Below, piece by piece: positions 23,206 through 34,856 of a DNA stretch of 64,000 nt (position 1 is the first letter of the stretch; each line of letters starts with the position of its first letter). Source of the stretch: Enchytraeus crypticus (lineage: Eukaryota > Annelida > Clitellata > Enchytraeida > Enchytraeidae); assembly GCA_905160935.1 (NCBI GenBank), contig CAJHZI010000278.1:165001-229000 (forward strand), read 5' to 3'. The notes below the pieces were generated by a model. The model had not been told where the DNA came from. It made no database searches and saw only the letters and a program-made list of their open reading frames with translations. The translations under genes were made by a program, and so were the position numbers.

Positions 23206-23512
23206 GATTTTTTTACTAAACCAATAATTTGCAACGATCAAAACACCAGAATCTCAAGTCAAATCAAAACTGCGCCACTTCTGAGAGTTACGTTAGACCA
23301 CGTCGAGCAATCAATAAATTAAGCTATCTAATCAATAATAATCAATCAATTAACAGTATAATCAGTAGTAATCAATTAATAAGCTTATGTACTGAACTAG
23401 AGTACAGATCAAACTCACCACTCACTGGTTGCTAATAGCGCCTATGGGCGTAGAAAACAACATAAAATACGACTTTAGCACTAACTAACTCTATATAAAA
23501 CTATTTTAAAAG

Positions 23513-23645
23513 CTGGTAAAGCTAAGGTTAACGTCAGTTTCCTCACACGAAAGCGATGTCAATGACGGGAGAGCCCAGGATTTGAACCCCGCACATACTG
23601 ATCCGCGGTCGAGTATCTTACCGCATTCGCCACTGACTCCAGTCA
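23513..23645 (-). mobile_element. tRNA-derived SINE family 1, unit-1-specific insertion
   Basis: Reverse strand: GGAGTCAGTGGCGAATGCGG (A-box region), GGGGTTCAAATCC (B-box), then the body CCGTCATTGACATCGCTTTC and the end AGCTTTACCAGCTT. Unit 2 has an empty site at about 45.12-45.14 kb (CTATATAAGACTATTTAGACG), so it inserted after the duplication or was lost there. Confidence 0.85.
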
Positions 23646-24189
23646 GATATTATTTTTTAGTCGTATTAGATCCGTAGAGCTTTGTATACATGAAGATAAA
23701 ACATGTAAAAACCTGAGGGATCGTTCTTGCAATACGTCATTAATAGTTTGACTAACGACAAGTTTAACGTCAGTTTCGTGATAGGTGGAATGTTAGAAAC
23801 AGGGGACAGGGTTTGTATCCAGCACCTACTGATCCTCTTTCGAACGACATTCCAACAGGTCGTCGGCTCAGCCCACAAAGATGTCATTCTGCCTCTAATG
23901 AGTTTTGGCTTGAACCCTGTCAGTATATGACGTACTACAAGGACTACCACAGCAGTTTAAAAAGAACCTAGTCCAGGTTGTATTTGTTAAATTTTTTTCC
24001 AAGGGGGATCTCAGGGGGGTCGAAAGATTATGAGGGGTTATAAGGGCTTTGTCATAGGGGGAGGTTAAATCTGGAGGTAAAACTTTAAAAAAAACTTTAG
24101 CAGGGGATCATCTATCTGTCATGGGGGTCAAACCCCCTCAACCCCCCCAGCAAACACAACGTTGAACATAGCACATCATCATTGATACA
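23646..24189. repeat. Unit flank shared with 45.13-45.69 kb
   Basis: Non-coding. It includes a segment at 23.76-23.88 kb (GATCCTCTTTCGAACGACATTCCAAC-like text) that is probably an old SINE relic, shared with 45.23-45.36 kb, and a G-rich AGGGGGTC stretch. Confidence 0.5.
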
Positions 24190-24450
24190 AATATAGCAAG
24201 ACTTTCAGTAGACAGAGTATAGAGGTAACAAAGATCAATATCTCAATATATGCGGCTATATATTAACAAGATCAATATCTCAATATATGCGGCTATATAT
24301 TAACAAGATCAATATCTCAATATATGCGGCTATATATTAACAAGATCAATATCCCAATATATGCGGCTATATATTAACAAAGATCAATATCTCAATATAT
24401 GCGGCTATATATTAACAAAGATCAATATCTCAATATATGCGGCTATGAAT
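24190..24450. repeat. ~37-bp minisatellite, about 6-7 units
   Basis: Units of AAGATCAATATCTCAATATA followed by TGCGGCTATATATTAAC. The paralogous array at 45.70-45.93 kb has a similar copy number. Confidence 0.95.
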
Positions 24451-24644
24451 TCAAAAAAAACTGAGTCATTATATACAACAATTATCAGAGTGGAGTCCGG
24501 GATACTTAAGAATAGTGAAAACCCAACAAAAACTGCTCGTATCTATCGCAAGAGACGACCAGAGTAGACATAGCAAGCAGTACAGAGGGAAGAGATCTCA
24601 GAGAGTATATTTACATTGGTATATGCATCAACAGTAGAGTATTT

Positions 24645-24770
24645 CATTCAGTTAATATACTGAGTAGTGGCTGAGTTGGTAGCCAGCTCTTCTAACAAGC
24701 AAGAGACAACAGGTTCTAAAACTCAGCGGATCTTCTTCTACAAAACACTTGAGGTAAAAAGAGGCGCTAA
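24645..24770 (+). mobile_element. tRNA-like SINE relic (family 3)
   Basis: GTGGCTGAGTTGGTAGCCAG (A-box-like) and CAGGTTCTAAAACTC (weak B-box). Shared with 46.645-46.765 kb as part of the duplicated unit. Confidence 0.5.
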
Positions 24771-24889
24771 GCATTGCTCTACAGTTGTACAGTAACATCA
24801 TTATAATCAGCATCTTCCCTTAAATCACAGTTCTACAGTATCCCCGTGTATTATTATTATTGCATGTATTACTATTATTTTTCCTTGTT

Positions 24890-25110
24890 TTCCTATGATC
24901 AGTTCCATAGGCAGTTGAAAACCAAACTTTGCCAGCTCTCTTTTCCATCCAGTATCCATGAGTTACGACCAGCACCTAAACCACCTTTTCTTTAATTCTC
25001 TCTATTTATAGATTGATTCTCTTGGTTTTTTGGATATGCATCGCTATGAATGTTATAATTTTCTGAACGGCTTGAATTTGTCTCAATAATTTTCGATATT
25101 TTCATGGACG
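24890..25110 (+). mobile_element. CR1/L2-like LINE 3' tail
   Basis: Matches the 3' end of 14785-15365 (CAGTTCCATAGGCAGTTGAA ... CCATGAGTTACGACCAGCAC). A shorter version lies at 46.80-46.92 kb. Confidence 0.7.
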
Positions 25111-25194
25111 ACAATAGCATTGTAATTTTTTATTATCGTCATTAGGCCAAGTGCAAATAATTAAATTTATGAATGTAGAACTCTATGAATAACA

Positions 25195-25345
25195 GTAATG
25201 CAGTAGTAGAGTACTGAATAAAGTCAAGTTTAGCGTTAGTTTCCCGTCACGATAGATGGTCAATGACGTGGCGACCAGTGGATTTGAACCTGCAACCCTA
25301 CGATCACCTAAACCATGAAGCTATCACTGAGCCTATGCAAACTGT
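25195..25345 (-). mobile_element. tRNA-derived SINE relic
   Basis: Reverse strand reads GATAGCTTCATGGTTTAGGT (A-box-like), GCAGGTTCAAATCC (B-box) and a body ending near AACGCTAAACTTGAC. A partial counterpart is at 46.92-46.99 kb. Confidence 0.6.
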
Positions 25346-26159
25346 TATATGTTATGCTTCTACATATCTTAATATAACTCCATGCAGCAATTCCTAAAGC
25401 AGTTAATGTCATATATTTCTGCACAGTACCTCGCTCGCTATTGAGCAAATCATTGATCAACCCAACAAGTTGTTCACATCATCCTCACCGCTCCTGCGTG
25501 AATATCAAATCACTCTCTTCAAATGAACTAAAATGTCTCAGAGGTGGTTTAGCATTACATTTTGACTGCCTTAGTCGTTTAGAGCGAAACACGTGCAGTT
25601 TTTGGTTGGTCTGGTCTTAAGATTACCGGACGCACACAATGATGATTGTATAAGTTGATGCAATAGAATAGAATATATCCATAGAGTACATGCATAGCAC
25701 AACTACAACATTCACTTAGTCTGATAGGGGGGGGGGGGGGGGGGGGCTAAGAACCAATTTACGACAAATTCTCTTCAACATTTGGGGGGAGGGCTGCGAG
25801 AGTAAAGAAAAACTGAAGGTGAAAATCCTGGTGGGCGTTTATCCTTAAAAAATATAAAAATTCTATTTACCCGGTTTTTATGCGCCAATATTCTGATATA
25901 ATATGAATCGATACAAGAGGCGGAGTTATGAATGACATTTAATAAACCGGTTGACCAAAGAACCGAATAAAGAGCGTTAGAGCTGCTAGCGAAAGTGGGC
26001 GAGGATAAGAGAGAGTATTGGAACACCTATAGAACAGGGGCGGAGTTAAATGTTTTTACAACCCTAGAAGAAAGGTGGCGGAGTAAAGATAAAACATTGA
26101 AGCCGTTATAGATAAGGACTACCATTCAATCAGTATCTTTTCTGACAAGTTGTGGAGCG
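25346..26159. other. 3' flank of calsyntenin copy A
   Basis: Non-coding, shared with 47.0-47.95 kb. Contains a run of about 19 G (25.728-25.746 kb). The 3' UTR of copy A (transcribed leftward) must start at 26257. Confidence 0.5.
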
Positions 26160-26257
26160 TAATTCTTATAGAAATCGATTTAAGGGGTGGAGCCTCAGTA
26201 AGCGTGGGTGGAGCCTCAGTAAGCGTGGGTGGAGCCTCAGTAAGCGTAGGTGGAGCC
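26160..26257 (-). repeat. ~22-bp minisatellite derived from the calsyntenin stop-codon region
   Basis: Three to four tandem copies of TGGAGCCTCAGTAAGCGTGGG. Each copies the last codons of exon 11 and the stop (reverse strand: ACCCACGCTTACTGAGG). Copy B has about three, more diverged, at 47.95-48.01 kb. Confidence 0.85.
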
Positions 26258-26452
26258 TCAGTGAGCGTGGGTGGAGCTATCCCACTCCAATCCCTTTTCC
26301 TCCTCCCTCAGAGATCTCTCTGACCCCGCCCCCTCCTCACCATCGGATGAATCATCAACCTCGTCGTCATGGAAACTACCGATGTCGTCATCGCTGTCTG
26401 AGTCCCTGCCCCCCTGAAGTCCACTCAGTTCTGTCTCCTCGTAGACTGTCTG
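26258..26452 (-). CDS. Clstn: Clstn copy A exon 11 (acidic tail, stop)
   Basis: 195 nt including the TGA at 26258-26260. Acceptor GGCTGCAG/CAG (an AG three bases on is possible). Encodes QTVYEETELSGLQGG, a D/E/S-rich acidic segment and GLEWDSSTHAH. The second W-acidic motif matches vertebrate LEWDDSTLSY. The last residue is His, against Tyr in copy B. Confidence 0.9.
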   Translation of the reverse strand, partial: QTVYEETELSGLQGGRDSDSDDDIGSFHDDEVDDSSDGEEGAGSERSLREEEKGLEWDSSTHAH

Positions 26453-29271
26453 CTGCAGCCATCAATCAATCAATCAATCAGTCAATCAATCAATCAATTA
26501 ATCAATCAATCAATCGACAGCTCTGTCTCCTCGTAGACTGTCTGCTGCAGCCATCAATCAATCAATCAATCAATCAGTTAGGCAGGCCGTTAGACAATCA
26601 TTCAGGCAGTCAGTAAATCAATCAATCAATCAATCAATCAATAACCACAGAAGCTTTTCCGAGCTATACGCAATATACGTAAGATAAGGTATGGATAAGC
26701 CAATTACTTTTGAGATTAATTCGTTAATATGTAAAGTTCTCTTTATATAATAAAGTATGTAATAACGCCCCTAGTATGGATTTGTACCATGGACCTGCCA
26801 CTTAACAAAATACTAAAGACAGAGAGTAAAGAGAGAGAGAGAGATAAGTTAATGCAGTCGAATAAACTGGCAAACAGCAACACACCGGGATTGACGGATA
26901 GGTATGCGAAAATATACATACATACACAGAGATAGACATAGAAGTACAGATACATACAGTATATAAACACAGATAACCATAAAGATAGGCGTACAGATAA
27001 GCATACAAATACAGACACAGGTAGGCATACAGATAGACCTACATGGAGACATACTGTACAATTAGAAATACAAGTAGCCATACAGCTAGATCTACATCTC
27101 TTTCCATGGGATTGACAGTAATGATGATGGCTGAGTTGTCCCACTCCATCTCTTGCTTGTCCTCCATATTCACCTCCATAGAGCGAGACTGGGAGGAGCG
27201 AATACGCATCACTGCAAACCCCGCGAGAAACAAGATAAACCCTGCACACACCACCGCAATCACCGCCATACCAGCTCCTTCAATCAATCAATCAGTCAAT
27301 CAATCAATCAATCAATCAACGAGAAACAAGATAAACCCCGCACACACCATCACAATCACCGCCATACCAGCCCCTTCAATCAATCAATCAATCAATTAAT
27401 CAAACAACGAGAAACAAGAAAAACCCCGCACATACCACCGCTATCACCGCCATACCAGATACTTCAATCAATCAATCAATCAATCAAAAAGACAGCAAAC
27501 GAAATGAAATAATATAAAACCAACTTAAGTGTTATTAAACAGAACCAATTAGGGCCTACTAAAATAATACAGAATTGATTGATTATAAATAGTAATTATT
27601 TAATTATAGAGCAGAATTAATTGATTGATACCAGAGGAATGTCTCTCCATGTCGTCAATCACCTTCTCGTCAGATCTAAGCCCCGCCCCCAGTGCTGCTA
27701 GCCCCGCCTCATGGCGAGATATGTCAACATTAGCAGCTGAGACAGCTGCTTCAGCTGCTGGGACAGCTGGGGCAGCTGCAGACTCTGCTGCTGACTTATC
27801 TTTGTAGCTGCTGTGTATGACGCTCAGCTGTTAGAGAAAGAAAAATATAATCCCGTTTAAAAACTTGGAATTTAAATTTAAAAGCTGAATTTAATAAAGA
27901 AAGAGCTGATAAAGCTAACGTTAAAGTCAATTTCCTCACTCGAAAGTGATATCAGTGACGGGCGAGCCCAGGATTTGAACCTCGCACATACTGATCCGCG
28001 GTCGACTATTATACCGACTTCGCCACTGGCTCCAGCCAGTAATAAAATGTATCCGTTTCAGCGTCACAGCTGATATTTTCAGAGACGTTACGGCTGGGAT
28101 TGAACCAATACCCTCTTGCTTCTCAAGCAAGCTTGCTAACCATTCGACCAACTAGGCAGTAGACAGAGCAATTCATTGTAAATCAATTTGGCGGAATTTC
28201 ATAGTGGGTCCTGTGAACGTTCGAGATTTAAATTCCTGACTACAAAGGAATCGATCCCACGACTGCTCAATCTCTGAAACAGTCGCTTAGAATATCGGCT
28301 ACTTGTCGCTCTACTTATTCAGCTATTTATACATTCAATAAATATTGAGAACAAGTGAATTTACAAATATTAAAATGGCATGAAAATATTGAAAGAGTAA
28401 TATCAGGCTGGAGCCAGTGGCTATGTCTGTAAGATATTAGACCGCGGATCAGTATGTGCGAGGTTCAAATCCTGGGCTCGCCCGTCACTGACATCGCTTT
28501 CGAGTGAGGAAACTGACGATAACATTAGCTTTACCTTTTATTCTCCACAACATCCCGATATCTCTTAAATCATCCATAGACAAGGAAACCAACGTTAAAC
28601 CATTAACGTTAAAGAAAGACTGAGCGAGGCAGTAGAGAGAGTGAGAGAGATATATACAGAGATAGAGAGAGAGAGAGAGAGAGATACAGAGAGAGAGAAA
28701 GAGAGATAGAGAGCGAGAAAGTAGAGAGGACCTCGACGATGAGCTGATTGCTAGTGGCTCTGACATTAGGCTGAGAGGAGCACATGAGAGAGAAGGTCCT
28801 AACTCTAAATTCCTCAGCGTTCTTGTTCCTATAGGTCACGCCTCTCAGCACGTCGAGAAAATCTCCTATCTTAGACAATCCTGAGTTATTTCACAATGTT
28901 AAATATTAATTAACATTATATAACAATTCTTTGAGAATTCTACATAACGTTAAATAACATAATAATAACAATTAACAACAATTAACAAAGTAAAATAATA
29001 AAATTAATTAACATAATAAAAACAATTCATTGATAATTTTACAATTACAAGTTAAATTAGTATTGATTGATTGATTGGTAGGCTGAGGAAAGCATAGGGG
29101 CCCACCTCGCTATAAAATGAATCCCCCAAGAACACCGATAAATCAAAAGGAATATAATGGAAGATATAAAGATCCACTCGTATATTCACATGATAGAAAA
29201 CGGAATATAGAGATGAGTGGAGACGTTATATGCCATGGACCTGCCAGTAGGTTGTGCACTGAGTGAGTTAA

Positions 29272-29314
<43 letters not shown>

Positions 29315-32300
29315 CATGTGTGTATATATATATATAAACAACTCAAATATAAATATATAACTAGAATATAAATAAATTAATAGAGGGGTTGGACTAATAA
29401 ATAACAAGAAGAGATGATTGACAGGTTAAGCCCCGCCCACCTATGATGGTCATGCCGTACGGATCCAGGGTCGCTTTGAGCAGAAGATTTCTCGAGAGAG
29501 CCTTGTCGAACGATAAGGACTCTACCAGTGGGTCGAGCTTAGGCTCCATGTGTAGGATACACGAGCTTAGCTTATACTTGTCATTCTGCGAGAAATCAAT
29601 TAATAACCAATCAATTGATCAATAAATTGATTATTCAAACGAGTATATCAATCAAGCAAAAAATTTAGTCAATCATTTAATCGATCGGTCAGTTAATCAA
29701 TCAATCAATCAAGCAAGCGAGTGAGCAATCAATGTGACCAATCAGTAAATCACTCAGTCATTCTATCAGACAAAGACCTAAATACACTTTAAGTTTTGAT
29801 GAATTTTTTATGATTGTTGTAATCAACAAAAATCAATAAAGCAGAGTAAGTGCGATTATTCTTGATCCGCCACTATGTGATTGCGGCCAATCTCAAAACA
29901 TGAAACATATCGTTGAGGAGTGCCCCCTAACCTGCCTACCGGGTGGTCTGTCTACGTTAAGCTGTCTTACAAGTGAAGCAACTATCTGGATTAAAGCATA
30001 CGCTAAATATCTGATTATACCAAATTAAATTACTTACACTAATTTAATGTAATGAAATATAACTCAGTATAACGTAAAAGTATTTCAAATGGGTAACACC
30101 TTACTACTTACCGTGATAAAATGTAGTAATAAATAGCGTGCTACATAATATTGCTCAAGGTAATAAAGTGTAATCTATGTAACTCATTAAAATGTAATTC
30201 ATCTATCTATACTGACCAATTTCTCGACAACAGCTTTAGAAGTGTCGAGTGGCTGAGAGAAGAAGATGACAAGATCGGCGAGGATTTGAACCCCGGTCTG
30301 TAGCTCAGACTCAGAGCGAGTTAGATGGGTGCTGGCGCTAACAGTGAGGGTGGGGGAGGGAGTGGGTGGGGAGGGAGCATCGCTGAGCAGGGTGATGACT
30401 GTGCTAGCCGTGCCTATATTCAGGTTAGATCCGTACTCACATCTAATCAATCAATCAATCAATCAGTCAAGCAATTAATCATTCAATCAATCAGTCGAAC
30501 AATCAATCAATCAGTAAAGCAATAAATCAATAAATCGATCAATTAATAAACATCAATCAATCAGTATATCAATTAATCGAGCCCAGGATTTAAACCCCGC
30601 ACATACTGATCCGCGGCCGAGTATCTTACCGACTCGGCCACTGGCTCCAGCAGGGGAACATGCATTTAAGCCGATATATGAGGAGCCAATACACGAAGGT
30701 GGTGTCGCATAAGGGTGATATATGGGATGCTAGTAATATAACATAAAGGTGGTGTATGAAGGTGTTATGGGGGGTGCCTGTAATATAACATAAAATAAGT
30801 GTATATGAGGGTATTTTAGGGGTGCCAATGATATAACATAAAGGGCGTGTTGTAGGAGGGTGCTATAGGGTGCCAGTGATACGTACGTGACGGTGGTGTC
30901 GTATGTAATGAGGGTGTTAGAGGAGACACCCCTGCTGGGGTCGTAAGAGTTGATGTAACCCACTCTGTTCAGCAGCTTCTCTACGCTCTCCATCGAGTGT
31001 CCCGTGATAGACAGCTGTGTCATCTCACTGTTCATCGATATCGACTGAGCAATCAATAAATCAATCAATTAATCAATCAGTGTCCCATGATAGACAGCTT
31101 AGACATCTCACTGTTCATCGATATTGACTGAGAATTCAATCAATCAATCAATCACTCAATCAACCAATCAATCAATCACAATCATTCAATAATTCAGTGA
31201 CCCGTGAAAGACAAGTGAGACATCTCACTGTTCATCGATATCGACTGAGTATTCAATCAATTAATAAATAAATTAATGAAATAAGAAATCGATAGATTAA
31301 TGAATAAATAAATCAATGAATCAATTAAAAAATTCTTAAAGAAATTAATATTTTAATCAATCAATCAATTAAGAAATTAATAAAGAAATTAAAACATTAC
31401 TGCATAAACCATTCAATCAATCAATTAATAAATTAATGAAGAAATACATACAAAATAAATAAATCAATCAATTATTCAATCAACCAATCAGTCAACGTAA
31501 TCTATAAAACCACGGGTCACCATCCCAGCAAGGTACCAGAACAATCACAGTAAAAGCACAATCAATCAGTACGCACCCTTCCCGCTTCCATCTCGAGCAC
31601 AGCATGGAAGTCAAGTTTCTCCTGACAGCTGTTGATGCACAGGATTAGCTGATCGCCCTCTGTCGAGTTGTTGAGTATCGACAGACCGGTGAGTTCTTCC
31701 CTCAGGTGCTGAGCGTGGCGGTGCTCCGTGGCCTCCCAGCACGCGCCCACCGAGAGTCTCGTGCCCCCAACCTTCTTAGAGACGTGCAGAGGCCAGTCGT
31801 CGATGATGTCAGGCTGGTGTCTGGAGGTGACGATCAGCTTACCGTTAACGTACAGTCGTACCTTATCAATCAATCAAGCGATCAGTCAGACGATCAATCA
31901 ATCGATTGATAAGTCAATTAATCAATCGATCAGTCACTCAATGTATCGGTCAGTCAGTCAATCAAGCAATCAAACAATATTCAATCAATTCACTAAAAAG
32001 TTAAACAATTTATTAATATGCAAGCTAACAAATCAATCACCAAAGCAATTAGTTAATATACTAACAATTTCATCAACCAAGCAATCCATCAATCAATCAG
32101 TTAATTATCCATCAGTCAATCGCAATCAGTCAATATATCACTCATAATCGATAAAAAAGAATAAAACGATTAAATCATAGCATAATTACAATCTACATTG
32201 GACGAACTCATCAATAATCATTAAATAAATCAACCAACCAAATGATCTATCTATGAGATATTATTCAACTCAACAGTTTAGCACTTTCACTCTATCAATC

Positions 32301-34818
32301 AATCCATTAATCCATATTTCATTTTCTATAAAAAATCAATCACACAAGGATTCAGTTAAAAACAAAGAATTAACAAGTTCCTATATCTTAACAAATCAAC
32401 CAGTCAATTTATCACATACATTGATTAATATTTCTATAGATCAATGTATCAATAGATTCAATTAAATTAATAGTAGACCAATAAACGAATAGATCAGACT
32501 ATTGATGTATCGCATTATTAATATAAAAACCAACATGTATTAGTGGATCAATCTGTTAATAGATAAATCTTTTAATAGATCAATCTAGTAATAGCCAGAT
32601 AATAATATAATAATAATAAAGGTTTAACGTCCGTTTCCTCATCCAGGGATGATGTCAGGGACGTCCCCAACAGCACATATCACTACAGATCAATTCACCC
32701 AGACCAATCTGCGAAAGAAATGTGCTGAGGAGAAGCAAGGTCCTAAACGAAAGCCAGTCCGGTGATCAAAAAATGGTCAGGGTGGATTCATTATGTCTAT
32801 AGTGGGAAAAGGTAAGTTTTAAGCTTGCTAGAGAATGTTGAAAGAGAAAAACAAGAGCGAAGATTAGCAGGTAAAGAGTTCCAGATTGTGGGTGCTGCGT
32901 AAGAAAATGAAAGTCTGCCCAATGACGTGAGAATATTTGGAACTGAGAGAAGATTGGCATCGGTGGAGCGAAGTGTACGTGAGGGGCGATAGGGAAGAAG
33001 AATTTCAGATAAGTAAGAAGACTTGCCAAATCGCAGAGTTTTGAAAGTTAATAGAGCTATTTTATATTTTATGCGTTGATTAGCAGGGAGCCAGTGAAGA
33101 CTGCGTAGAAGAGAAAGAGAGCGAAATTGAAGTCGAGAGGACTTGCAAACAACACGTGCAAGAGAATTTTGGACGTGCTGCAAACAATTAGGAGAAGAAG
33201 TAGGCAACCCATGTAATAATGAATTACAGTAGTCGAGCTTTGAATGAACTATAGAATTAGCAAGGATAGTGGCTGAATTTCTAGTAAGGGATGGACGTAT
33301 TTGCCTAATCTGACAAATCTGAAAGAAAGAAGCGCGACAAACAGAAGAGATTTGGGATTTAAAGTCAAGGTTTTCATGAAATATGACTCCAAGGTTTTTG
33401 GCAGATCGAGAAGGTGAAAGAGCAATATTCTGAAAATTAACAGAGTTATTGGTAATTTTATTTCTTTGCAAAGGAGTGACAATTAAAAAGTATTCAGTTT
33501 TGGAAGGATTAACAGCAAGACGGTTAGCACAAAGCCAGGAATAAACTTTGTCAAAAATGGATGACAGATGAGCCAGTTTTTGATTAGAATCATGACTAGA
33601 AAAGGAAATGTATAGTTGTGTGTCGTCTGCATAAAAATGAAAATTTATGGAGGACTGAGCAAGCAGGTAGCTAAGAGGTGTGATATATAAAGAGAAGAGC
33701 AATGGACCTAACACTGAACCTTGATCAATCTATTAATATATCCGTACATTAATATAAAAGTAGATTTAGATGATCAATTGATCAATAGATTAACAGATCA
33801 ATCCATTAATATATCCATACATTAATAAATCGATCTACTAATCGATCAATCTATGACTAAGCCATCGATTAAAAAATCTATATATCAATCAAGCTTCAAA
33901 CCTCACTCAAACTTCCAATCTATTCAACAATCAATCAATCACTCGATCGATACAGACCTTGGGATAGTCGACAGACACAGTGTAGTGATGCCACTTCCCA
34001 TCACAGACCTCGTCCACTCTCCACCTCCACTCAGCAGGACTGAAGACGTTCATATCAACTCCAGGTCCCGGCTCCTTCCTCAGCAGCAGAATCAGTCTAC
34101 AGTTGTGTAGAAACAGCGAGTGGTAGTGCCTGTTCATACCTGTGTGTAAACAGTAAACATGTAAACAGTAAACATGTAAACAGTAAGCATGTAAACAGTT
34201 GTGTAGAAACAGCGAGTAGTGGTGCCTGTTCATACCTGTGTGTAAACAGCAAACATGTAAACAGTTGTGTAGAAACAGCGAGTAGTAGTGCCTGTTCATA
34301 CCTGTGTGTAAACAGTAAACATTTAAACAATAAACATGGAAACAGTAAACATGTAAACAGTAAACAAGTCAACAGTAGACATACACTATGACACACCATA
34401 CCACTGAATACTACGAAATACTATACTATTATACACCTACTATGCTATACTATTAATTAATCCAAATTCCCTTCTTAGCTATTATCTCTAATTATGGTAC
34501 TTAATTGAACCATTTATCATCCTGATAATTACAATTGACAAATATTTAAACGTAGTTATCAATTAGTAACAGGCATTTATTTTCCATCGCTACTAATTAA
34601 TTAACGATATTCATTAGTTATCGTATTATCTGGATGTTAAGCTTGAGAGAGGTAGACCACAATTGACTTTGGATGCGGTAATTAAAAAGGACATGAAAAA
34701 TAGGCGATTAACTGATGATATGATGTGGGACAGGAAGGAATGGAGAAAGTCTATTCCTATCCCGACCCTAGTTAAACTTGGATTTAAGGGAAGAAGATAA
34801 TGATTGATGATGATGATG

Positions 34819-34856
<38 letters not shown>

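Noticed and set aside
26152-26616. + strand ORF of 154 codons
   Set aside because: Shadow of calsyntenin copy A exon 11 and the stop-region minisatellite. The - strand reading gives the conserved acidic tail.
28060-28165. Possible tRNA gene with anticodon-like loop TTGAGAA
   Set aside because: A- and B-box-like text and an anticodon hairpin exist, but no acceptor stem pairs. The same relic is at 49.44 kb, so a SINE or tRNA pseudogene is more likely.
31706-32147. + strand ORFs with INQSINQS peptides
   Set aside because: They arise from ATCA microsatellites and overlap calsyntenin exon 4 on the opposite strand.
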